The notes under the pieces were generated by a model. It searched no databases, had not been told where the DNA came from, and saw nothing but the letters and a program-made list of their open reading frames with translations. A DNA stretch of 64,000 bases from Burkholderiales bacterium (lineage in GTDB: Bacteria; Pseudomonadota; Gammaproteobacteria; Burkholderiales; Burkholderiaceae_C), in NCBI GenBank assembly GCA_017302655.1, contig JAFLDE010000001.1:1-64000 (forward strand). The letters run 5' to 3'. Both the position numbers and the translations under genes were made by a program. Position 1 is the stretch's first letter. The number at the start of each line of letters is the position of its first letter. Shown one piece after another: positions 17,341 to 27,997 of the stretch.

Positions 17341-18090
17341 ATGTTCACCGGCATCGTGCAAGGGGTGGCGCGCGTCGCGGCCATCGAGGATCGCGAAGGC
17401 CTGCGCCGCTTCGAGCTGGCACTGCCGCCGGGCTTCGATGCGGAACTGGCCATCGGCGCCAGCGTGGCCAGCGACGGCGTCTGCCTGACCGTGACCGAGC
17501 GCCCCGCGCCGGATCGCGCCTGCTTCGATGTGATGGCGCAGACCTTGCGGCTCACCACCCTGGGCCAGTTGGCCTTGGGCGACGGACTGAACGTCGAGCG
17601 TGCTGCCAAGGATGGAGCCGAGATCGGCGGGCACCCGCTTTCCGGGCATGTTGATGCCAGCGCGCGCATCTCCGATATTCGCCACCCAGACGCCAACAAC
17701 CACGTGATTCGCTTGGCGCTGCCCGCGCCCTGGATGCGCTACGTCTTCGCCAAGGGGTATGTGGGCGTGAACGGCTGCAGCCTCACGGTGGCCGAGGCCC
17801 ACCGGGAGGCCGACGGCTCGGGCTGGTTCGAGGTCTGGCTGATCCCCGAGACCCTGCGCATGACCACCTTTGTGGCTAAGGCCGTGGGCGATGCCGTGCA
17901 TATCGAGATCGATCGCGCCACCCAGGTGGTGGTGGACACCGTGCGCGATGCGCTGGCCGAGCAACTCGGGGCTTTGGCGCCGCTGCTGGAAGCTTGGGCA
18001 CAGCAGCAAGGCATGAGCCTGGGTGGGCGCCTCGGGCAAGGGCGCGTCGAAGCACCGGCGGCTATGGCTGCCATTGCAAAGCCTGATTAG
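17341..18090 (+). CDS. ribE: Riboflavin synthase, alpha chain
   Basis: A 249-residue protein that joins two 6,7-dimethyl-8-ribityllumazine molecules into riboflavin. The two tandem lumazine-binding repeats are clear: [12 protein letters not shown]...GVCLTVTE and [13 protein letters not shown]...[11 protein letters not shown], followed by the [12 protein letters not shown] tail typical of the E. coli RibE (RibC) subfamily. The last 40 or so residues (from about 209) are an extra Gln/Gly/Ala-rich extension beyond the usual 205-215 residues. No other rib gene is nearby. Confidence 0.93.
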   Translation: MFTGIVQGVARVAAIEDREGLRRFELALPPGFDAELAIGASVASDGVCLTVTERPAPDRACFDVMAQTLRLTTLGQLALGDGLNVERAAKDGAEIGGHPLSGHVDASARISDIRHPDANNHVIRLALPAPWMRYVFAKGYVGVNGCSLTVAEAHREADGSGWFEVWLIPETLRMTTFVAKAVGDAVHIEIDRATQVVVDTVRDALAEQLGALAPLLEAWAQQQGMSLGGRLGQGRVEAPAAMAAIAKPD

Positions 18091-18118
18091 CCGCGGAGGC
18101 GGTGCGCGCCTAGAGTCG

Positions 18119-18142
18119 CTATGCAAATATCAACTTGCATAG
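18119..18142 (+). promoter_or_regulatory. Inverted repeat at the katG start (putative operator)
   Basis: CTATGCAA and TTGCATAG are perfect 8-base arms with an 8-base spacer. The right arm touches the katG SD (AGGAG, 18141-18145). ATAG at 18139 is also spaced 7 bases from CTAT at 18150, as in one half of an OxyR site, but the full OxyR tetrad is not there. A peroxide-responsive repressor or activator site is inferred from position. Confidence 0.5.
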
Positions 18143-20345
<2,203 letters not shown>

Positions 20346-20367
20346 GGAACCTTACCCACATCGTTCC

Positions 20368-20392
20368 AAGGCCCGCCACTGGCGGGCCTTTT
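20368..20392 (+). terminator. Rho-independent terminator after katG
   Basis: AAGGCCCGCC and GGCGGGCCTT pair over 10 bp around the loop ACT and are followed by TT. It begins 22 bases after the katG stop. Confidence 0.75.
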
Positions 20393-20488
20393 CGATGGTG
20401 CGTGCTTGGCAGGTAGCTCGGTTTCAATCGGAATCGTGAAGTTCACCGCATTCCGGTCAATGTCTATGAGCTTCAGACGTTTTTAGCG

Positions 20489-20516
20489 ATTTGATTCGCG
20501 CACAATTAAATCAAAT
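20489..20516 (+). promoter_or_regulatory. AT-rich inverted repeat in the cheW promoter region
   Basis: ATTTGATT and AATCAAAT are perfect 8-base arms with a 12-base spacer, in an AT-rich island that stands out from the GC-rich surroundings. TTGATT (20491-20496) with AATAAA 17 bases on could be -35/-10. The spacing excludes an FNR/CRP-type site of TTGAT-N4-ATCAA. Rest of the 190-bp gap: only the katG terminator. Confidence 0.4.
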
Positions 20517-20538
20517 AAATCAGTAAGGAGTTGGTGTG

Positions 20539-21021
20539 ATGGATGTGCTCGAAGTGTCACCGCAGGTGGTCGCACCGGACGCCTTTCATGAAGTGCTCAC
20601 CCTGTGCCTGGGTGGAGAAACGTACGGCATTGACATTCTGTGCGTGCAGGAAATCCGCACATTCGAGCAGCCGACTCGCTTGGCCGGTTCCCCTGCGTAC
20701 GTGCTTGGCGTCACCAATCTGCGCGGCGTCATCGTGCCCATCGTTGACCTGCGGCGCCGTTTTGGCCTGGAGCCGGCTTTCAATGGCAACACCGTCACGG
20801 TGGTGCTGAATCTGAAGTCGCGCACGGTCGGCGTGGTGGTGGACGGTGTGAGCGACGTGCTGGCCCTGGAAACGACACAGATCAGGAAGGCTCCCCCCGT
20901 CGGTGGCGCGATCGACGTGAGTCACGTCACGGGCATGGTCACCTTGGATCAGGGGTCGAACGCACGAATGCTGATCCTGATCGACATCGCCTCGCTGCTG
21001 TCCGACCTGGGCATGGCGTGA
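20539..21021 (+). CDS. cheW: Chemotaxis coupling protein CheW
   Basis: A 160-residue CheW, the adaptor between chemoreceptors and the CheA kinase at the inner face of the membrane. Signature stretches: LCLGGETYGIDILCVQEIR, VLGVTNLRGVIVPIVDLR, VVVDGVSDVLAL. The ATG at 20539 has a good SD (AAGGAG, 20525-20530). The chemoreceptor gene follows 101 bases later on the same strand. No CheA, CheR or CheB lies in the window, so this pair is a satellite of a main chemotaxis locus or part of an orphan array. Confidence 0.94.
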   Translation: MDVLEVSPQVVAPDAFHEVLTLCLGGETYGIDILCVQEIRTFEQPTRLAGSPAYVLGVTNLRGVIVPIVDLRRRFGLEPAFNGNTVTVVLNLKSRTVGVVVDGVSDVLALETTQIRKAPPVGGAIDVSHVTGMVTLDQGSNARMLILIDIASLLSDLGMA

Positions 21022-21122
21022 ACAGCCTGTGGGCCGCGCGCCACGCGTAAGGGTGCACCGACGATATTTGTGCGCGAATCTGCAGGTCGCGCCAAGCACA
21101 GCTACTTTGGAGACGCAGCGAA

Positions 21123-22859
21123 ATGCACTCATCCTCAAACTTTGGCCTAGCGAATCGCCTGTACGTTGCCGTCGCCTTGGTCATGCTTGCCTTGGTTGGC
21201 GGCGCAACGTATACCGTCATTCACCTGAATGGCATCGACGAGCTGGCGGAACGAACTGAAGTGCTCCGGGTGCCGCAGTTGCAGCGAATGGCGGCTGTGG
21301 AGCTAGCCGTCTCGCGAGCCTCACTTCAACTGCGCCATGCCATGCTTTCACGCACAGCGGCTGAGCGTGCAGCCGCACTGGCCGACGCGGATCAATTGAA
21401 GGCGCGCATCGAGGCATTGATGTCCGAGTATGAGAAGAACTTGTCAACCGATGGAGGACGCCAGCGCCTGGCGGCGATGAAGCCAATCGCCGCGCAGTTC
21501 TGGGCGGTCGCGGCCGAGAACATCATCAAGATCAAGGCCATCGAACGCGCCGAAACGGGCGATGCCTTCGCCTTCCTGGTGGAGCGAACGATTCCGGCGC
21601 GCAACGAGTGGCTGACCAAGATTGCTGACGTGGTGAAGTATCAAGAGGCGAGCTTGCAGGCGGACGTCGACTCCATGCGCAAAGATGCTGGGAACACCCG
21701 TAACGTGTTTATCAGTTTGGTGGTCCTCATTGGCGCAGGGCTTGTCGGTTTGGCTTGGTACATGGGCGGGGCTTTGCGTGCTCGCGTGCGCGAAGTTCGT
21801 GCAACTGCGGAACGCGTACGTGATGGAGACTTCACTCTTGCGGTGAAGGACTCTGCGCGCGACGAGTTTTCTCCACTGGTTGCCGCCATGGGGGAGATGC
21901 AAGCCGCGCTGGCTCGCGTCGTGGCGGAGGTGCGAGGCAATGCGGAAAGCGTGGCGACGGCAAGCGCGCAGATCGCGCAGGGGAACCAGGACCTCAGCCA
22001 GCGCACGGAACAGCAGGCGAGTTCGCTGCAGCTGACGGCGGCGACCATGGAGGAACTGGCCACCACCGTTCGCCAGAACGCAGACAACGCGCAGCAGGCC
22101 AATCAACTGGCCCAGGCTGCGTCGGGCGTCGCCGCCCAAGGGGGCGAGGTGGTCGGCCAAGTGGTGGAGACGATGAAGGGGATCAGCGACAGCTCTCGCC
22201 GCATCGGCGACATCATCGGCACCATCGATGGCATCGCGTTCCAGACCAACATCCTGGCCCTGAATGCCGCCGTGGAGGCGGCGCGGGCGGGCGAGCAGGG
22301 TCGAGGATTTGCGGTCGTGGCCGGTGAAGTGCGTAACTTGGCCCAGCGCTCGGCGGAAGCGGCGAAGGAGATCAAGAGCCTGATTGGCGCGAGCGTCGAG
22401 CGAGTGGAGCAGGGCACGGCCCTGGTGGATCAGGCCGGCTCAACGATGCAGGAAGTGGTGAGCTCCATCCGTCGGGTGAGCGACATCGTGGGTGAGATCA
22501 GCTCGGCTTCGGTGGAGCAAAGCACTGGCGTGGGGCAAGTGGGGCAGGCGGTCAGCCAGATGGACCAGGCGACGCAGCAGAACGCTGCGCTGGTTGAACA
22601 GAGCGCTGCGGCGGCCGAGAGCCTTCGGAATCAAGCGGGTGATTTGCTGTCCGCCGTGAGCATGTTCAAGCTGGCAGGCATCCGTTCGACGTCCCGCGGC
22701 GGCGTGGTCGCAGGCGGCACCGCTGTGGTCTCGCGCAAGCCCGCCAAGGCCCCCGCAGCCAAGGCGCCGCCGGCGTCGATCCAAAAGCCGATGGGCAGGC
22801 TCAATGCACCGGTCAGCGCGGCCCACAAGGTCGCCGACGATGAATGGACCAGCTTCTGA
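21123..22859 (+). CDS. Methyl-accepting chemotaxis protein
   Basis: A 578-residue chemoreceptor. TM1 about 12-32; periplasmic four-helix sensor about 35-192; TM2 about 195-214 ([20 protein letters not shown]); HAMP 215-268; methylation and signalling helices to about 520. The hairpin tip [20 protein letters not shown] is intact. The flexible Pro/Ala/Lys tail ends in DDEWTSF, a xWxxF pentapeptide of the kind that tethers CheR/CheB. The ligand cannot be inferred; the sensor resembles the 4HB_MCP type. GGAG about 11 bases upstream is the likely SD. Confidence 0.94.
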   Translation: MHSSSNFGLANRLYVAVALVMLALVGGATYTVIHLNGIDELAERTEVLRVPQLQRMAAVELAVSRASLQLRHAMLSRTAAERAAALADADQLKARIEALMSEYEKNLSTDGGRQRLAAMKPIAAQFWAVAAENIIKIKAIERAETGDAFAFLVERTIPARNEWLTKIADVVKYQEASLQADVDSMRKDAGNTRNVFISLVVLIGAGLVGLAWYMGGALRARVREVRATAERVRDGDFTLAVKDSARDEFSPLVAAMGEMQAALARVVAEVRGNAESVATASAQIAQGNQDLSQRTEQQASSLQLTAATMEELATTVRQNADNAQQANQLAQAASGVAAQGGEVVGQVVETMKGISDSSRRIGDIIGTIDGIAFQTNILALNAAVEAARAGEQGRGFAVVAGEVRNLAQRSAEAAKEIKSLIGASVERVEQGTALVDQAGSTMQEVVSSIRRVSDIVGEISSASVEQSTGVGQVGQAVSQMDQATQQNAALVEQSAAAAESLRNQAGDLLSAVSMFKLAGIRSTSRGGVVAGGTAVVSRKPAKAPAAKAPPASIQKPMGRLNAPVSAAHKVADDEWTSF

Positions 22860-22995
22860 CGCGGTGAGTGGCCCTGATGCAGTTCGCGCCAATGCCCAAG
22901 GGGGGGGCAAGGCGCGATCGTCATCTGCTGGCCCTGACCGCCTGGCGCGAGCCGTTCGCAGACTTGCTGGGCGCTGGAGCCGCGGCTTCGCCATG

Positions 22996-23018
22996 AAAAA
23001 GGCCCGCCGAAGCGGGCC
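22996..23018 (-). terminator. Rho-independent terminator after acnB
   Basis: On the minus strand GGCCCGC and GCGGGCC pair around TTCG and are followed by TTTTT, 20 bases after the acnB stop. The tetraloop and U-tract make this a strong call. The remaining 135 bases back to the chemoreceptor stop hold nothing I recognise. Confidence 0.85.
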
Positions 23019-23038
23019 CCTTCATGCAACGGCAGGAC

Positions 23039-25630
23039 TCAGACCGTGACACCCTTGGCTGTGTCCGCGTACTCCTCGATCTGGTCGAAGTTCATGTAGC
23101 GGTACACGCTGTCGGCATCCTTGTTGATGATGCCCATGGCCTCGTGGTACTCGGCCAGCGTGGGGATGCGGCCGAGCTTGGAGCAGATGGCGGCCAACTC
23201 CGCGCTGCCCAGGAACACATTGGTGTTCTTGCCCAGGCGATTGGGGAAGTTGCGGGTGCTGGTGCTCATGACCGTGGCGCCTTCGCGCACCTGGGCTTGG
23301 TTGCCCATGCACAGGCTGCAACCCGGCATCTCGGTGCGGGCACCGGCGGTGCCGAAGGCGGCGTAATGGCCTTCCTTCATCAGCTCGCTCTGGTCCATCT
23401 TGGTGGGCGGAGCCACCCAGAGCTTGACCGGGATGTCGCGCGCGCCACCCAGCAGCTTGGCGGCGGCACGGAAGTGACCGATGTTGGTCATGCAGGAGCC
23501 GATGAAGGCTTCGTCGATCTTGGTGCCGGCCACTTCGGACATGAACTTGGCGTCGTCCGGGTCGTTCGGGCAGCAGACGATGGGTTCCTTGATGTCGGCG
23601 AGGTCGATTTCGATGACTGCAGCGTAGTCGGCGTCGGCATCGGCTTCGAGCAGCTCGGGCTGCGCCATCCAGGCCTCGACCTTCTCAATGCGGCGCTTGA
23701 GCGTCTTGGCATCGGCGTAGCCGTCGGCAATCATGTTCTTCATCAGCACCACGTTGCTGCGCAAGTACTCCAGGATGGGTTCCTTGTTCAGCTTGATGGT
23801 GCAGCCGGCGGCGCTTCGCTCGGCGCTGGCGTCGCTCAGCTCGAAGGCCTGCTCCACCTTGAGGTCGGGCAGGCCCTCGATCTCCAGCACGCGGCCGCTG
23901 AAGATGTTCTTCTTGCCGGCCTTGGCGACGGTCAGCAACCCGGCCTTGATGGCGTAGAGCGGGATGGCGTGCACGAGGTCGCGCAGGGTCACGCCGGGTT
24001 GCATCTGGCCCTTGAAGCGCACCAGCACCGACTCGGGCATATCCAGGGGCATGACGCCGGTGGCGGCGCCGAAGGCCACCAGGCCGGAACCGGCCGGGAA
24101 GCTGATGCCGATGGGGAAGCGGGTGTGGCTGTCGCCGCCCGTGCCCACGGTGTCGGGCAGAAGCAGACGGTTCAGCCAGCTGTGGATCACGCCGTCACCG
24201 GGGCGCAGGGACACGCCGCCGCGGCTGCTGATGAAGTTCGGCAGCTCGCGGTGCATCTTGGCGTCCACGGGCTTGGGGTAGGCGGCGGTGTGGCAGAAGC
24301 TCTGCATCACCAAATCGGCGCTGAAGCCCAGGCAGGCGAGGTCCTTGAGCTCGTCGCGGGTCATGGGGCCGGTGGTGTCCTGGCTGCCCACGGTGGTCAT
24401 GCGCGGCTCGCAGTAGGTGCCGGGGCGGATGCCCTGACCTTCCGGCAGGCCGCAGGCGCGGCCGACCATCTTCTGCGCCAACGTGAAGCCCTTGCCGGTG
24501 TCCTTCGGAGCCACGGGCAGGCGGAAGGCGGTGGAGGCGGGGAGGCCCAGGAACTCGCGCGCCTTGGCGGTGAGCGAGCGGCCGATGATGAGGTTGATGC
24601 GGCCGCCGGCCTGTACCTCGTCCAGCAGCACCTGGCTCTTCAGCGAAAACTCGGCGATGGTGGTGCCGTTCTTGTTGATCTTGCCGTCGTAGGGCAGCAC
24701 CTCGATGACGTCGCCCATCTCCAGCTTGGATACGTCCACTTCGATGGGCAGCGAGCCCGAGTCTTCCTGCGTGTTGAAGAAGATCGGCGCGATCTTGCCG
24801 CCCAGGGTGACGCCGCCGAAGCGCTTGTTGGGCACGAAGGGGATGTCCTGGCCCGTGGCCCAGATCACCGAGTTGGTGGCCGACTTGCGGCTCGAGCCGG
24901 TGCCCACCACGTCACCCACGTAGGCCACCAGGTGGCCTTTCGACTTCAGATCCTCGATGAACTGCATCGGGCCGCGCTTGCCGTCTTCCTCCGGCTTGAA
25001 GGCGGCATCCGGCCGGGTGTTCTTCAGCATCGCCAGGTAGTGCAGCGGGATGTCCGGGCGGCTCCAGGCGTCAGGCGCAGGGGAGAGGTCGTCGGTGTTG
25101 GTCTCACCCGGCACCTTGAAGACGGTGACGGTGATGCTTTTGGCCACGGCTGGGCGGCTGGTGAACCACTCGGCGTCGGCCCAGCTCTGCATCACACTCT
25201 TTGCGTGGGCGTTGCCGGCCTTGGCCTTGTCGGCCACGTCGTTGAAGTAGTCGAACATCAGCAGGGTCTTCTTCAACCCCGCAGCCGCCACCTCAGCGAC
25301 CTCGGCGTCGTCCAGCAGTTCGATAAGGGGGTGCACGTTGTAGCCGCCCACCATGGTGCCCAGCAACTCGGTGGCCTTGGTCTTGCTCACGAGCGCCACC
25401 TGCAGGTCGCCGTGTGCCACGGCGGCCAGGAAGCTGGCCTTGACCTTGGCCGCATCGTCCACGCCGGGCGGCACGCGGTGGGTCAGCAGATCGACCAGGA
25501 ACGCGTCCTCGCCGGCCGGCGGGTTCTTGATCAGCTCGATCAGTTCGCCAACCTGCTTGGCATCGAGGGGCAACGGCGGAATGCCGAGTGCCGCGCGTTC
25601 GGCGGCATGTTGTCGGTAGGCTTGCAGCAT
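23039..25630 (-). CDS. acnB: Aconitate hydratase B
   Basis: An 863-residue bifunctional aconitase/2-methylisocitrate dehydratase of the citric acid cycle. The N-terminal HEAT-like domain ([22 protein letters not shown]...) identifies AcnB, not AcnA. The 4Fe-4S ligands are the Cys of [10 protein letters not shown] and the two Cys of [14 protein letters not shown]. The ATG at 25630 has SD AGGAG six bases upstream; the open frame upstream runs into the vapC gene and is rejected. It begins only 23 bases after the vapC stop, so its promoter must lie within or before the toxin-antitoxin genes. Confidence 0.97.
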   Translation of the reverse strand: MLQAYRQHAAERAALGIPPLPLDAKQVGELIELIKNPPAGEDAFLVDLLTHRVPPGVDDAAKVKASFLAAVAHGDLQVALVSKTKATELLGTMVGGYNVHPLIELLDDAEVAEVAAAGLKKTLLMFDYFNDVADKAKAGNAHAKSVMQSWADAEWFTSRPAVAKSITVTVFKVPGETNTDDLSPAPDAWSRPDIPLHYLAMLKNTRPDAAFKPEEDGKRGPMQFIEDLKSKGHLVAYVGDVVGTGSSRKSATNSVIWATGQDIPFVPNKRFGGVTLGGKIAPIFFNTQEDSGSLPIEVDVSKLEMGDVIEVLPYDGKINKNGTTIAEFSLKSQVLLDEVQAGGRINLIIGRSLTAKAREFLGLPASTAFRLPVAPKDTGKGFTLAQKMVGRACGLPEGQGIRPGTYCEPRMTTVGSQDTTGPMTRDELKDLACLGFSADLVMQSFCHTAAYPKPVDAKMHRELPNFISSRGGVSLRPGDGVIHSWLNRLLLPDTVGTGGDSHTRFPIGISFPAGSGLVAFGAATGVMPLDMPESVLVRFKGQMQPGVTLRDLVHAIPLYAIKAGLLTVAKAGKKNIFSGRVLEIEGLPDLKVEQAFELSDASAERSAAGCTIKLNKEPILEYLRSNVVLMKNMIADGYADAKTLKRRIEKVEAWMAQPELLEADADADYAAVIEIDLADIKEPIVCCPNDPDDAKFMSEVAGTKIDEAFIGSCMTNIGHFRAAAKLLGGARDIPVKLWVAPPTKMDQSELMKEGHYAAFGTAGARTEMPGCSLCMGNQAQVREGATVMSTSTRNFPNRLGKNTNVFLGSAELAAICSKLGRIPTLAEYHEAMGIINKDADSVYRYMNFDQIEEYADTAKGVTV

Positions 25631-25653
25631 GGTGGGCTCCTGGTGGGGTGGGA

Positions 25654-26073
25654 TCAAGCCGAAGGCACGATGACCTTCAGGCCTTTGAAGTAGTCTCGAT
25701 AAAAACCGGCGTCGCGGGTGATTAAGCCCTGACATTGCAGCAGGGCATGGGCGCCGATGAGGAAGTCCGGGACGGTGCGAGGTGAGGTTAGGCGCTTGCC
25801 GGCGGCCTTGGCGCGTTCGTTGTAGCGCCGCTGCATCTCGCCGGCACGCACCGCCGATCGGGATTCGAGAGCGGAGAAGCTCAGGCCCATTTCGTCGATC
25901 GTCTCCACCAGCTGGGCGCTGCGCCCAAAGCCGGCCACCACCTCGCTCAGCACCACTTCGCAGACCACGACGGGGCCTTGCAACATGGCGGTGCGCAGGC
26001 AGTTGGTGGCGGCCTCGGCATGCAGGCTTTCGCCCAGCAGATCGACGAGCACCGAGGTGTCAACCGCGATCAT
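25654..26073 (-). CDS. vapC: PIN-domain toxin, VapC family
   Basis: A 139-residue PIN ribonuclease. The acidic metal site is recognisable: Asp5 in [12 protein letters not shown], the Glu of [12 protein letters not shown], the Asp of [11 protein letters not shown] and the Asp of [13 protein letters not shown]. VapC toxins cut tRNA or rRNA. The ATG overlaps the antitoxin stop by one base (TGATG), the standard coupling for antitoxin first, toxin second. All key residues are present, so it is likely functional. Confidence 0.9.
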   Translation of the reverse strand: MIAVDTSVLVDLLGESLHAEAATNCLRTAMLQGPVVVCEVVLSEVVAGFGRSAQLVETIDEMGLSFSALESRSAVRAGEMQRRYNERAKAAGKRLTSPRTVPDFLIGAHALLQCQGLITRDAGFYRDYFKGLKVIVPSA

Positions 26074-26318
26074 CAGAACTCGTGCGGATCGCCGGGCGCA
26101 CGACCGCGCAGCTCGCGCATGATGTCGTCGGCGGTCACGCCAGGTGGCAGTTTGAAGCGCCCGCGCACCCGCGAGAGCGCGTCGTCCACGCTCTTGCGCA
26201 GCACGATGCGGCCGCTCTCCAGTTCCACCTTCAGCACCGTGCCCTTGGTCAGGCCGAGCGCATCGCGCACCGCCTTGGGCAGGGTGATCTGGCCGCGTTC
26301 GGCCACTGTGGCTTCCAT
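26073..26318 (-). CDS. vapB: AbrB/MazE-type antitoxin, VapB family
   Basis: An 81-residue protein. Residues 1-45 are a SpoVT/AbrB swapped-hairpin DNA-binding domain (VAERGQITLPKAVRDALGL, GTVLKVELESGRIVLRK). The rest is the flexible tail that would wrap the VapC toxin (PPGVTADDIMREL). It should neutralise VapC and repress its own promoter; a palindrome suited to this lies 28 bases upstream. Confidence 0.9.
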   Translation of the reverse strand: MEATVAERGQITLPKAVRDALGLTKGTVLKVELESGRIVLRKSVDDALSRVRGRFKLPPGVTADDIMRELRGRAPGDPHEF

Positions 26319-26345
26319 GGCGGATCCCTAAAGTAGTCGTCAGGA

Positions 26346-26368
26346 AGTATGCATGAAGAATGCATACT
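26346..26368 (-). promoter_or_regulatory. vapBC operator palindrome
   Basis: AGTATGCAT and ATGCATACT are perfect 9-base arms around a 5-base spacer, between the stop of the galM-like gene and the vapB start. AbrB-type antitoxins bind such palindromes, and the position over the vapBC promoter fits autoregulation. Confidence 0.7.
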
Positions 26369-26379
26369 GAATCCTGACA

Positions 26380-27333
26380 TCAGGGCATGGCGGGGCGGAA
26401 AAACTTGTAGCGAACGCGATGCGCCAGCAGTTGCCCGGGGCGCACCACGCACTGAGGCCACTCCTCATGGTTGGGGCCATCCGGCCAGTACTGCGCCTGC
26501 AGGGCCAGCCCTGGGGATGGCGGGAGCGTGTGGCCATCCGCGGCGCGTGCGCGATGCAGGCTGCGTCCGGTGTCGAGCACCAGACCGGGCAAGGTGCTGC
26601 GTATCTGCAAGCGCAGTTGGCGGTCGCCGGAGTCCACTTCCACCGACGCGCCGGGGGCGAGGACGAAGCAGTGTTCGTAGCCCTGGCCGTCACGCGCCAG
26701 CACCGGCCGCCAGTCCCGAAGGTCGTAGCGCGTGCCCTGCACCGGCAGGGGATCGCCCAGCGGCAGCCAGCGGTCGTTGACCGGCAGCACTTTCTCAGCC
26801 GGCAGGCGGATGCGGTGGTCGACCACCGAGGATAGGTTGCCGTTCAGGTTGAAGAAGGTGCGGCTGACCAGGTTCACCGGACAGGCTTCGCTGGAGCGGG
26901 CCACCCAGTGCAGCGACAGCTCACCTGGTGCGTCGATGCGATAGGCCAGCTCGATGTCGACGGCGCCTGGAAAGCCCTGGTCGCCTTCCGGTGAGTGCAG
27001 CGAGAGGCGCAGCTCCCGGTCGCTGAGTTGGCGCGCCGCCCAGTGCCGGCGGTGGAAGCCGTCCGGGCCGCCGTTCAGGCAGGTGCTGCCTTCGTTGGCC
27101 AGGAGCCGATGCTCACGGCCGTCAAGGGTGAAGCGTGCCTCGCCGATGCGACCGGCGAAGCGGCCGCAGATCGCCCCCAGCATGCCCGGCTCGCGCGGGG
27201 GGTCTTGCACGCGGCCGGGACCCAGCAAGACCTCTCGACCGAGCACCCGGCAACTCAACCAGCGTGCGCCTTGCGCGCTGAACTGGGCGCGAAGGCCTTC
27301 ACCATCGTGCAGGGTGAAGACTTCGTCGCTCAT
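26380..27333 (-). CDS. Aldose 1-epimerase (GalM) homologue lacking catalytic residues
   Basis: A 317-residue protein that aligns along its whole length with E. coli galactose mutarotase by eye (GRFAGRIGEARFTL, GGPDGF, GDQGFPG, CPVN...FFNLNG, LPVN, PNHEEWPQ). The residues used in catalysis are changed: LHGG is LNGG (Asn87), the NHxYFN histidine is Arg158 (SRTFFNLNG), the Asp of GYDHAF is Glu220, and the general-base Glu of RPGE is Gln301. It should therefore bind sugar but not run the standard mutarotation. It could be a sensor, carrier or an enzyme with altered chemistry. It ends 11 bases before the vapBC operator and starts 7 bases after the XRE-cupin stop, so it is probably cotranscribed with that regulator. 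Confidence 0.85.
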   Translation of the reverse strand: MSDEVFTLHDGEGLRAQFSAQGARWLSCRVLGREVLLGPGRVQDPPREPGMLGAICGRFAGRIGEARFTLDGREHRLLANEGSTCLNGGPDGFHRRHWAARQLSDRELRLSLHSPEGDQGFPGAVDIELAYRIDAPGELSLHWVARSSEACPVNLVSRTFFNLNGNLSSVVDHRIRLPAEKVLPVNDRWLPLGDPLPVQGTRYDLRDWRPVLARDGQGYEHCFVLAPGASVEVDSGDRQLRLQIRSTLPGLVLDTGRSLHRARAADGHTLPPSPGLALQAQYWPDGPNHEEWPQCVVRPGQLLAHRVRYKFFRPAMP

Positions 27334-27340
27334 GGCGAGC

Positions 27341-27925
27341 TCAGGCGTGCAGCACGACCAGCAGCGCCAGCGCCGCCTGCCTGCCGGGGTTGCGGATGGC
27401 GTGGGCCTGATCGGCTGCGTAGCGCGCGGTCTCGCCGGGCTTGAGCGTCTGCTGCGCGTCGCCCGCCTGCACCTGCAGGCTGCCGGAGAGCACGCTCAGG
27501 TGCTCACGCGAACCCGGCTCGTGGCCTTCGCTGGCCAACTCGCCACCGGGTGCGATGTTCAACTCGTACCACTCGAACTGGCCGGCCAGGTCGATGGGGC
27601 CCAGGATGCGCAGGCGCGCCAAGCCGTCCGGGCTGGTCAGCTGGGGGATGCCATGCGCGCCGACAAGTTCGATGCCGCCAGGGGCACCGCGCTGCGCGCC
27701 TACCAGCAGCTCCGACAGCTCGACGCCCAGGGCCTGTGCCAGACGCCAGACCACCGCCACCGTTGGGTTGGCCTGGCTGCGCTCGATCTGGCTGAGCATG
27801 CTCTTGCTGACGCCGGCGCGGCGGCTCAGCTCGTCCAGCGTCAGTCGCGCCTGGGCGCGCTGCGCCGCCAGGGCTTCACCGATGCGGGGCGGCTGGTCAT
27901 GATGGGGGTCGTTGGATTTGGCCAT
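27341..27925 (-). CDS. XRE-family regulator with C-terminal cupin domain
   Basis: A 194-residue regulator. Residues 15-75 are a Cro/C1 helix-turn-helix (LTLDELSRRAGVSKSMLSQIER). Residues about 105-190 are a cupin (FEWYELNIAPGGELASEGHEPGSREHLSVLSGSLQV...LKPGETARYAADQAHAIRN) with the His/Glu pattern of a ligand pocket. Relatives (PuuR-like) control amino acid or polyamine catabolism. The gene is divergent from kbl-tdh with a 72-base gap holding direct repeats, so it likely controls threonine degradation together with its own operon (inference). Confidence 0.88.
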   Translation of the reverse strand: MAKSNDPHHDQPPRIGEALAAQRAQARLTLDELSRRAGVSKSMLSQIERSQANPTVAVVWRLAQALGVELSELLVGAQRGAPGGIELVGAHGIPQLTSPDGLARLRILGPIDLAGQFEWYELNIAPGGELASEGHEPGSREHLSVLSGSLQVQAGDAQQTLKPGETARYAADQAHAIRNPGRQAALALLVVLHA

Positions 27926-27930
27926 TGCAA

Positions 27931-27968
27931 TAGTGGACAACCGTTCGATATAGTGAACATCGTTCGAT
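27931..27968 (+). promoter_or_regulatory. Tandem operator-like repeats between XRE-cupin gene and kbl
   Basis: Two near-identical units stand head to tail: TAGTGGACAACCGTTCGAT and TAGTGAACATCGTTCGAT. Both contain CGTTCGAT (27942-27949 and 27961-27968), 19 bases apart. The second also holds the small palindrome GAAC-ATC-GTTC. Their place in the divergent promoter region makes them the likely binding sites of the XRE-cupin regulator. Confidence 0.55.
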
Positions 27969-27997
27969 TCATCGGATTCTGACCGAGGAGCCTCTTC

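Noticed and set aside
20391..20538. Sigma-28 flagellar promoter before cheW
   Set aside because: No TAAA-N15-GCCGATAA-like pattern is visible.
23024..25693. 889-codon open frame on the plus strand
   Set aside because: Antisense shadow of acnB; no domain, no start signal, His/Gly/Gln-biased composition.
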